Source of the DNA: Undaria pinnatifida
Lineage: Eukaryota > Sar > Phaeophyceae > Laminariales > Alariaceae
Direction: 5' to 3'
Length of the DNA: 64,000 bases
Assembly (NCBI GenBank): GCA_012845835.1
Contig: JABAKD010000025.1
Span: 25,899,504 to 25,963,503 of the forward strand
Every line of letters starts with the position of its first letter. Positions within the stretch are counted from its first letter, which is position 1. The notes beneath the pieces were generated by a model that was not told the DNA's origin, searched no databases, and saw only the letters and a program-made list of their open reading frames with translations. A program made the translations under genes and the position numbers. Positions 59,201 to 64,000 of the stretch are shown piece by piece.

Positions 59201-61090
59201 ACCATACCACATTGCGCGTATTAATATAATAGTACCATACCATACTGCGCGTAGTACCATCCCATATTGCGCACAGTACCATACACTACATTACGCGTAG
59301 TACCATACCATACATGCGCGTAATATCACCATGACAAATACAGGATCAAGAAGACTCACTGTTCTTCATGTAGATCGTGACCTGTCTTGCAATTATTAGA
59401 CAGACACAGCATCGAGTTGATCCACAGTTCTACAGATTGTGACCTGTCTTGCCCTGAGTACACATATCTAGGATCGAGATGATCCACCGTTTGTAGATCG
59501 TGAACTGCCCTGCAATGAACGCCCCCCTCCCCCTCCCCCCCCCGGTATCGAAAGGGATGCGTGGTCAATGGTCAAATTACTTGAGGCGAAACAAAAAATG
59601 AGTACCGCCCCCGCCCCCCGGCCTCCTCCTGAGGGCACTCCCGTGGGAACTAACCTTCCAGCTGACGCCGTAGGCCTCCGTTCCATCATAGCCCATGTAC
59701 GCCATCTGACTCTCGATGATGTCCATGCGGCACTCGCCCCTTTCCTTCTGTGCCACCCCGTCGCATACCTGGTTCGGTTCGAGGACCTTCGCGATGCGCG
59801 ATACGATCGACAAGGAACAAAAGAAAAATGAAAGAGAACGAAATAAAATAGCATCAACAACAAACAACAGGAACAATCAATCGCAGCAGCAGCAGCATCA
59901 GCAGCAACAACAAGAACAACAGCAAATGAAACGGCAACATCAACAACAGCACGGCGCGTGTCTTGGTTTGAGCAGCTTCGACGTCCAAGAAGGAAGAACA
60001 CCCAATCAGCATCAACAACGATAGACACAATTAAATACCCAGTGCCAGAAAAAACAGCACCAACAACAAAACAGGAACAACCGCAGCAACGAGACCTACC
60101 ACAACGACAACGACAACAAAATACACGAAGCGCGTCCAGTTCCGTTTGAGGGCCTTGGCGATACGATAAGAAATAAAATAAAAGTAAAATAAAACGCGAA
60201 CAAGAAAAATCGTAAGCAACAAACAGGAAAAACTGCGACCAGTATAACAACAACAACAACAATAACAGAAGCAGCAATACAACAACAAACACGGCAACAG
60301 CAATAGCAAAAAAGTCCAGACAGGGTATTCGCGACTACCAAATTTTGTTGGGTTCGAAAAAAAGAAGCCGTACAACAACAAACCTGATTGGGCGTTGCTT
60401 TTTTTTTCGGCTCGTCTCGAAAAAAGCATGCGCGGTCAGTAGTCAATTGACTACTCGCAATGCAAGCAACAAACGAGTACCTCCCCCCCCCCCTCTCTCT
60501 CCCTTATGTACCAGGAGCTATAAACAACATTAGGAATTCAGATTAGCAGGTCTTTCGAACAGCCCAGCTCTTCGTAAACAGCCCAGCTGACAGACATCTA
60601 TCCCCCCCCTCCCCTTGTCTCCTTTACCTCGCTCAGACACCCAACATATGAGCGTGGCTCGACTCCTGTCGACCCCACCCCCAAGTCGTGCACGGTGTTG
60701 GTAGCCTCCGCCCAGCTCGTCACCTAAGGAAACATCCCGCAACATCAAACAGAACAATTCTCAATCAGATCTCGATCCATGATTTATGGCACTCAGGGCA
60801 GATAAAATATCCTTGGCCCATCATGGCGCAGATCATGCATGGGGGAGCCGTGCGATTTGCATGACCTATGAATCCTTTTAGCTCTGCGCTCTCGTTTTCG
60901 CGCAAACAAACTACTTGGAATTAGCGTGGGGTGTTTGTTGTACAGTAGGTGTCTCCCGAGCCGCCATTGCCAAATAATTCACGTGTATGTTGCACATATT
61001 TTTGCCCCTCACGTGAGTTTTGTAGAAATAAAGATGCCCGCCCGCCCCGTGGAGCCGGATATACAGCTCTGTCGAGCTGCTCAGCTGGAG
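45688..61090 (-). CDS. MC5E: Mannuronan C-5-epimerase-like gene B (middle and 3' part, nine exons)
   Basis: Exons 61090-61013, 60723-60628, 59786-59655, 58889-58733, 56825-56748, 55770-55648, 55337-55207, 54444-54329, 45789-45688; about 337 codons, all GT-AG with agreeing phases. The protein is a right-handed beta-helix with the family hallmarks in order: MWYGMYSYGHLGG, YGFDPHDDSDYLTI (Tyr, Asp and His of this motif are catalytic in bacterial alginate epimerases), DHGIIASKRC, GSGIMLHEYCDDSIV, GLSIYATSNTVV, and the rung-like EDSNESVFINNEF. The enzyme acts on alginate in the cell wall. The 5' exons (signal peptide, modules, first rungs) are right of the window. One intron is 8.5 kb and full of repeats. 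The last exon ends in phase 2 and its partner was not found. Active-site motif intact, so possibly functional. Confidence 0.87.
46220..46890 (+). repeat. Intronic segmental duplication, copy 1 (first part)
   Basis: Corresponds to 51290-51850: shared blocks include CATGTYTTGT, CTGACAAAAC, CTCGGAAATCCG(C/T)AAA, CTAATTCCATTCCA, CAAAGAGCCGTG-like, AACATGGTCGA and AAAACTTCAC. Copy 1 resumes at about 49010-49080 and 49680-50115 after later insertions. Not coding as far as can be seen. Confidence 0.78.
46556..46690 (+). mobile_element. Poly(A)-tailed short retroposon inside duplication copy 1
   Basis: From AGCTAGCGTTGGGCTGCGAA to CCATCCGCCGGAGGATG plus A tail. The duplicate at about 51640-51665 lacks it and shows the empty site (GCGAGATTAGCTAATGTCC). 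Confidence 0.8.
46928..47083. mobile_element. Two overlapping TTAA-ended mini-MITEs
   Basis: Two copies in the same direction, each with CTAAATCCAAGTAATTTTGT and GGGTTTCCAGT; outer ends TTAACTCCCTATG and GCAAAGGGGTTAA. Confidence 0.75.
47090..48170. other. Intron of gene B, unassigned, with GAT microsatellites
   Basis: GAT runs at 47232-47266 and 48066-48160. Open frames around 47500-47990 lack recognised domains and are interrupted by low-complexity sequence. Confidence 0.45.
48190..48990. repeat. Nested direct repeats with telomere-like motif
   Basis: 48190-48300 and 48870-48990 share GCGGACCACGA and TTTCCTGGAA-GTTCCC; inside them 48346-48480 and 48705-48835 share GTCGATTGACG, GACAGYCGTCAAGG and TAAAACCAGTAT-TTACGTC. 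TAAACCCTAAACCCTAACC at 48323-48341 is telomere-like. Confidence 0.65.
49135..49676 (-). mobile_element. Two tandem copies of the tRNA-derived SINE
   Basis: Copies about 49135-49400 and 49399-49676, more than 95% identical by eye; each ends with the reverse of the tRNA-like head (GGCGGGGCTCGAACTCAC, ATACGCCACCGGGGCGACCG). They interrupt the segmental duplication copy 1. Confidence 0.8.
49680..50115 (+). repeat. Intronic segmental duplication, copy 1 (last part)
   Basis: Matches 52005-52525 (GTTCCATYCGGCG, CACGCCGCACGCCAC, GGTCTGACATKCGTTC, ATCAAGCAAAA, GAAATCTGCTGCTG, AACATGCA). Confidence 0.75.
50222..50580 (-). mobile_element. CAGCTG-ended MITE-like repeat split by a retroposon
   Basis: 50222-50312 (GGAGTCACCGACCTGTATCC, CGCGCGATCGAAGTATCAAA) continues at 50499-50575 (TTTGCAAAGCTCAGTTT, GTCGATCTCACAGCT) after removing 50313-50498. 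Confidence 0.78.
50313..50498 (+). mobile_element. Full-length poly(A)-tailed short retroposon with 12-bp target duplication
   Basis: Flanked by ATCAAACGCATT at 50301-50312 and 50499-50510. Body about 165 bp from GACCACTGATAGGGACAG to CCATCCGCCGGAGGAT, then A-rich tail. Contains a possible stem-loop CGTAT-GAAA-ATACG and a palindromic end ATCCGCCGGAGGAT. Target duplication plus poly(A) indicate L1-like target-primed insertion. No pol III boxes recognised. Confidence 0.88.
50818..51175 (+). mobile_element. Two further poly(A)-tailed short retroposons
   Basis: 50818-50972 is close to consensus; 51050-51175 is 5' truncated and diverged (TTATCCGCCGGAAAATAAAAATAAAT). Target duplications not clear. 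Confidence 0.75.
51290..52530 (+). repeat. Intronic segmental duplication, copy 2 (uninterrupted)
   Basis: About 1.2 kb; order of shared blocks equals 46220-46890, 49010-49080, 49680-50115. Serves as the ancestral arrangement for dating the insertions in copy 1. Confidence 0.75.
52930..53585. repeat. Tandem array derived from the TTAA mini-MITE
   Basis: About eight units of 60-75 bp, each with CCTATACTATTTCCAAGTAG, TTTTGTCCCCAAAATGGG and usually TTTCCAGTTGTAAAGGCGTT. Unit borders GTTAACCCAAAACCCTT show head-to-tail fusion of the mini-MITE. A single diverged copy lies at 52618-52728. Confidence 0.85.
53858..54105. repeat. ~32-bp minisatellite, about seven units
   Basis: Unit of the form TTCAACCGGCACTATAGAGG then GCGGTGGCA. 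Lies in the intron between gene B exons 11 and 12. Confidence 0.9.
54329..54444 (-). CDS. MC5E: Epimerase gene B exon 11
   Basis: Phase 0 to 2, donor GTGAGT. Encodes NRVDNSSQHDLYLYLGSAED and ends MITQRNTF. Upstream are in-frame alternative acceptors: TATAG at 54454, TTTAG and TTCAG-like TCAG at 54445. I choose the last (start 54444) because the nearby echo copy is cut at the same Asn; using the first would add FSQ. Confidence 0.82.
54655..54815. repeat. ~28-bp minisatellite with TATATCG/CGATCGAT
   Basis: About six units (ACGATATATCGGGATTTCGA type) in the intron upstream of exon 11. Rich in short palindromes. Confidence 0.88.
54859..54891 (-). pseudogene. Truncated echo of gene B exon 11
   Basis: TTCAG then AACAAGGTCAATAGCAGTAC reads NKVNSSTH, matching exon 11 start NRVDNSSQH, with a 4-nt insertion and abrupt loss of similarity at a T run. 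It lies about 450 bp upstream of the real exon, same orientation, with an AG acceptor. Confidence 0.72.
55207..55337 (-). CDS. MC5E: Epimerase gene B exon 10
   Basis: 131 nt, phase 1 to 0, acceptor CAAAG, donor GTGAGA. Encodes NEMYSNDDAGLSIYATSN, then TVVNGNNLYSNKYGIRV and GAADNM; regular Asn-rich turns of a beta-helix. Confidence 0.87.
55503..55598. mobile_element. TTAA-ended mini-MITE, diverged
   Basis: TTAACGCCTCAACAACTGG ... GGTTAGAATAGGGAGGG ... TTCTTAAGGGGG; right end eroded. In the intron between exons 9 and 10. Confidence 0.65.
55648..55770 (-). CDS. MC5E: Epimerase gene B exon 9: HGIIASKRC segment
   Basis: 123 nt, phase 1-1, acceptor TGGACAG, donor GTATAT. Encodes DHGIIASKRCDHLSVKDN, VSYNNRGSGIMLHEYCDDS and IVS. 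Strongly conserved family signature following the catalytic motif. Confidence 0.9.
56143..56274 (+). mobile_element. 5'-truncated poly(A)-tailed short retroposon with 11-bp target duplication
   Basis: Flanked by TCCTTTGGCAT at 56132-56142 and 56275-56285. Body starts at CCAGCTAGCGTTGGG, ends CCATCCGCCGGAGGAT plus about 18 A. Intron between exons 8 and 9. Confidence 0.9.
56748..56825 (-). CDS. MC5E: Epimerase gene B exon 8: catalytic YGFDPHDD motif
   Basis: 78 nt, phase 1-1, acceptor CCTCAG, donor GTGAGG. Encodes DNHVYGFDPHDDSDYLTIEG and NVCYNN. In bacterial alginate epimerases the YG-DPH motif carries catalytic Tyr, Asp and His. Directly upstream is a tandem array of truncated copies of this exon's first 39 nt (about 56870-57640). 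Confidence 0.9.
56870..57640 (-). repeat. Gene B exon-echo array: about eight units carrying truncated catalytic-motif exon
   Basis: Units of 85-115 bp upstream of exon 8. Each has the exon start cut after the same Ser/Asn codon, then a GGTATACC-like sequence and AAAAGGGCATCAGCC-like spacer. Unit 1 (56916-56878): GCAG acceptor, DNHAYGFDLHDDN, then GTGTAC. Unit 3 keeps DNVYGFEPHDDN in 36 nt with GT after it. Unit 4 has an in-frame TGA, unit 5 reads DNHVNWFDPHDVS, and units 6-8 have lost the AG. Decay increases with distance from the real exon. Confidence 0.85.
57850..58262 (-). repeat. GCTGTCTCTGG-family repeat, full copy plus partial copy
   Basis: 57960-58262 is the inverted counterpart of 28670-28965 over its whole length; 57850-57957 is a second, shorter copy in tandem. 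Confidence 0.72.
58309..58582 (-). mobile_element. tRNA-derived SINE
   Basis: TTCTGGACAAGCCGTGGTCA to ATACGCCACCTGGGCGACCG; reverse-strand B box at GGGGGGATTCGAACTCAC. Intron between exons 7 and 8 of gene B. Confidence 0.75.
58733..58889 (-). CDS. MC5E: Epimerase gene B, exon equivalent to A exon 7
   Basis: 52 codons plus one base, phase 0-1, acceptor GCGCAG, donor GTGAGA. Contains VRVYGDIMDSDLHHMWYGMY then SYGHLGGVWTNNEMH. Confidence 0.88.
59045..59335. repeat. ~22-bp minisatellite (ACCATACCATATTGCGCGTAGT)
   Basis: About twelve variable units in the intron between exons 6 and 7 of gene B. Confidence 0.9.
59340..59515. repeat. ~60-bp tandem repeat, three units
   Basis: Unit contains GTAGATCGTGACCTGTCTTG and TCGAGTTGATCCAC. 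Confidence 0.8.
59655..59786 (-). CDS. MC5E: Epimerase gene B, exon equivalent to A exon 6
   Basis: 44 codons, phase 0-0, acceptor GCGAAG, donor GTTAGT. Contains VCDGVAQKERGECRMDI and YMGYDGTEAYGVSWK. Confidence 0.87.
60628..60723 (-). CDS. MC5E: Epimerase gene B, exon equivalent to A exon 5
   Basis: 32 codons, phase 0-0, acceptor CCTTAG, donor GTAAAG. Begins VTSWAEATNTVHDL and ends PRSYVGCLSE. Confidence 0.78.
61013..61090 (-). CDS. MC5E: Epimerase gene B, exon equivalent to A exon 4
   Basis: 26 codons, phase 0-0, acceptor ATCACAG, donor GTGAGG. LQLSSSTELYIR...LHGAGGHLYFYKTH aligns end to end with gene A 3907-3830. Confidence 0.78.
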
Positions 61091-61099
61091 CTGTGATGC

Positions 61100-64000
61100 G
61101 CGCAGAGAACGTTGACAAGATAGAAGAACGAACGCATAAAATAGCACGAGCGCGAGGGTTGCACACAACAAAATCGACCGCACGAACAGCGACAAAAGAA
61201 AAACAAACGACCCGTGCAAGGGCAACGGGGAAGGGGAAATAGGGGGGGGGGCGGGGGGCGGGGACAAAAATTAGTGCGCGGAAAAGCCTAGTATAGAGAC
61301 GACTCGAGACGGGGGGAGGGAGGCAAACAAAAAAGGAAACCAAACGACTGCACGAAGAGTGCTGCATACAGGTGCACGAACACAGCGCGTACGGCAAGCC
61401 CCGGTCAAGAAAAACGAACCCAAAACAGGGCGATCTCGGTCCACCCAGTGTTTTCAGCGGAATTGCGCGAAACAGGGGGTGTACCTAAATGCGACGACGA
61501 ATGGGTCTAATCTCAGCAACTTGGCGGGGAGCGACAAAAAACTCAAGCTTAAAAAAAAAAGCCTCCGTGTTTGTATGAGGACGTCGGTCGGTTGGTCTTA
61601 CAGCAACGCGGAGAACAAGGGCGGCGGCCGGCTCGGGCGGCAGTCGCCCGCCGCCTCGTCTGGGCAAAGCATTGCACTGCCGTCACTCTTTTCCCGCAAA
61701 TTTCACCGCTGGGGTAACATATCATAGGGAGGTTTTACAGCAACGCGGCCATAAGCCTCGGAGACGAGTGCCAGCCGTCTCTTTTGGGCAGGTAATGCAC
61801 TGCCGCAACTCTTTTACACGTCGTGGTCTGCACCATTCAGGGCACACAGATAGATGGTAGGACAAGTGCGCCAAGCGGGGGCTGGGCGGAGATGTGTACA
61901 GCAGTCTTAGTTGCATATCCGGTTGGTAACTAGGTGACATCGCAGACGAGAGGGGGGCTGGCGGAGACACGGAAAAGCAAAACGAAGGGCCGGGATACAA
62001 ACACATGCATGCACCACATTGAATGCACCCGCGGCGCGCGCCCGTGAGCGCGTGCGTGTGTCTGTTCGCCACATCAAACCGATATGATATTCCTACCCGC
62101 TGACATCCAACGTATCCAGTGCCCGTCCCGATTATTCACCCTAATGAGATACCAGCCCTGTGGCCACAAACTACGTGCACAGGCGAGACGCAAACGAAGA
62201 GCCTGCGTGCATTCATACGCGCACCACATGAATGCACGCGGGAGGCAAACGCGGAGCCAGTGTACATTTGTACATTCGTGCACGTACCGGTAGTATGTAC
62301 CTGCATGCAGGGAAAAAGTCGACGAAACACCGCACCACACCATGAAAAAAAACTCCCCGCCCCGCCTTGCGCAAAAGACAAAATAGTGCTCGGCTCGGTC
62401 TTCATGCAAGAGCGCCACGAATATGATATACACGAATATAATGTACTAGGAACGCAAAACGAAGAGCGAGCGTACGTTCGTGTATGATATGCGAAAACAC
62501 GAATGCACTGCTTTCCAAGCGTGCCGCAAAAAGTCGACGAAAACACCACCACCACACCACTAATCACTCTCCGCCCCGCCCCGCCTTGCGCAAAACAAAA
62601 ACGTCCCATCAAGGGCCCCAATCCGCAGCAAAAACACCGACGAAAAACGAGCAACAACAATAGAATACCAAAACTAAGGAACTACGCATGAAGCACGTAC
62701 AGCAGTAGCAACCACTATTATTAGCGATAACATTTTGTTGTTACGTTAACCCTGACAAAACACCATTAGGCGTCATACTATATATGTCATACCATATGTC
62801 ATACTATATGTCATACTATATGTCATATTCACAGGGCTAACACATATGTAAAAACGAGCGGCCGACGTAGTACCACGCCGCTGCTTGCAAATACGAGCAA
62901 CCGACCCTAAACTCGCCGAACTCGCAGCCGGCGCGTTCAACAAAGATTTTATCAAAAATAAGAACATCCTTAAAAAAACAATCGACCATCTGACACCACA
63001 AAAGCCCCTTCGGGGCCACAGCAGTGTTAACCCATCTCCAACTCCAAAGGGGTGTCCGACATCATTGCCCTTTTTCAACCATGGTCACTAACCCCAAACC
63101 CTAACCCATACGAAATACCGGTCGGATAACTCTAACCCATACCAGTTACCGGTCGAAATGCCCCTTGACGGACATTATTGGGGTGAAATGGTCAGAAGTG
63201 TCAAATAATGCGCATCACCGTCCCATTGGCAGTGCTATTCATATGTACAAGGGTGAAAGTACGTACGCACACAACCCGTGAGAAGCAAGCTAAAAAAAAA
63301 AAAAAATCTCCCCGCCGAAGCCAAACGGCGGAGCAGAAAAAAAAAACAGCGCGTAACATACTTCGTACAACAATATCACACAAAAGAGACAACATTGCGA
63401 AACACTCTTGGTATTAACAACACGCATGTATGGCACGTTTTCTCGGGCGAACTCCCAGGTTTCTTTTTCTCGACAAGGGGGTATTAAAAGTGCAAACCCC
63501 CGAGCGAGGCGTCTTCTATGGAAATATCTCCACATCTTTCTAAAACCATCTGTGTATGGCCCTCCGTGCATTGGAGAAAAGCGGGTGAAAAATTTGTCCT
63601 TTGGGTTCCGTGTACAGTGACCAAGCAAAAAGACGATTGCGATGTTTTCAAGCGTCTACCACACAATAAAGTGAGCGCGCAGTAGTGCGCGCGAGCAGGA
63701 TCATGCTGCTTGCGCACGGGTCGTTGCATTGTTGTCGTTTCGGGCACCGCTCTTGTCATTGCCAACCACCACTGGCAGATGCCGTAATCGTCAATTGGCG
63801 TCGTCAATTTTCACCTATGAAGCGTCACACGGGTATACTAGCGATCGAAGTATCACACGCAGCTTGCAAAGCTGAGTTTTGATTACAAACCCTTTCGGTC
63901 GATCTCACAGCTGAAGTGGATTCTTCACTTTTCAATTAGGGTGCGTGCTATCTTGCGTTTTTATTCGACGTGTACAAATGTTGCTATAATACAATTACCA
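61100..64000. other. Upstream intron of gene B or flanking DNA, no exon found
   Basis: No counterpart of gene A exons 1-3 was found, so they should lie right of 64000. Contents: TATGTCATACTA repeat (62760-62835), partial CAGCTG-ended repeat (63838-63925, minus), CCCTAACCC-type short motif (63090-63115). An open frame at 62885-63091 (IRATDPKLAELAAGAFNKDF) looks protein-like but has no supporting context. Confidence 0.45.

Noticed and set aside
62885-63091. Protein-like open frame IRATDPKLAELAAG
   Set aside because: No domain, no splice context and no neighbouring exon; kept only as a remark.

Overview
The window is nuclear DNA of a eukaryote, most probably a brown alga (Phaeophyceae). Two multi-exon genes on the minus strand encode proteins of the mannuronan C-5-epimerase (alginate epimerase) family. 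Coding exons are short (about 80-160 bp) with GT-AG introns. The rest is crowded with transposable elements, minisatellites and long triplet microsatellites. A degraded non-LTR retrotransposon has a domain layout (RING-like, RT, restriction-like endonuclease) that I associate with stramenopiles.

Layout. (1) 1-15 kb: 5' two thirds of epimerase gene A. Its first exon is at 14979-14297. Introns follow, one of 7.9 kb, down to exon 7 at 1373-1220; the 3' exons lie beyond the left edge. (2) 15-45 kb: intergenic repeats. These include a degraded non-LTR retrotransposon (17.6-22.2 kb), a Ty3/gypsy-like integrase relic (24.6-25.4 kb), LTR-like and SINE-like repeats, four miniature terminal-repeat retrotransposons (30.6-36.0 kb), a 137-bp satellite (37.3-38.1 kb) and a ~115-bp minisatellite (43-44 kb). 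(3) 45.7-61.1 kb: middle and 3' part of epimerase gene B, nine exons, one intron of 8.5 kb. Its 5' exons lie beyond the right edge, and its last exon(s) were not found. (4) 61.1-64 kb: no gene seen.

The two genes form a head-to-tail pair with identical intron phases at every shared junction that can be compared. Gene A adds a signal peptide, two copies of a Cys-containing beta-sandwich-like module (Kre9/Knh1-like by resemblance only) and a Pro/Ser/Thr linker before the beta-helix. The product is expected to be secreted to the cell wall and to convert mannuronate to guluronate in alginate.

The most unusual observation is a set of 'exon echoes'. Upstream of several epimerase exons lie truncated copies of that exon's 5' end with its 3' splice site. 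For the exon carrying the catalytic YGFDPHD motif, the echo is amplified into tandem arrays in both genes (1-250 and about 56870-57640). The best-preserved units look like 39-nt, phase 1-1 micro-exons bounded by AG and GT.

All calls rest on reading the sequence alone. No database search, alignment program or expression data was available, and repeat borders are by eye.
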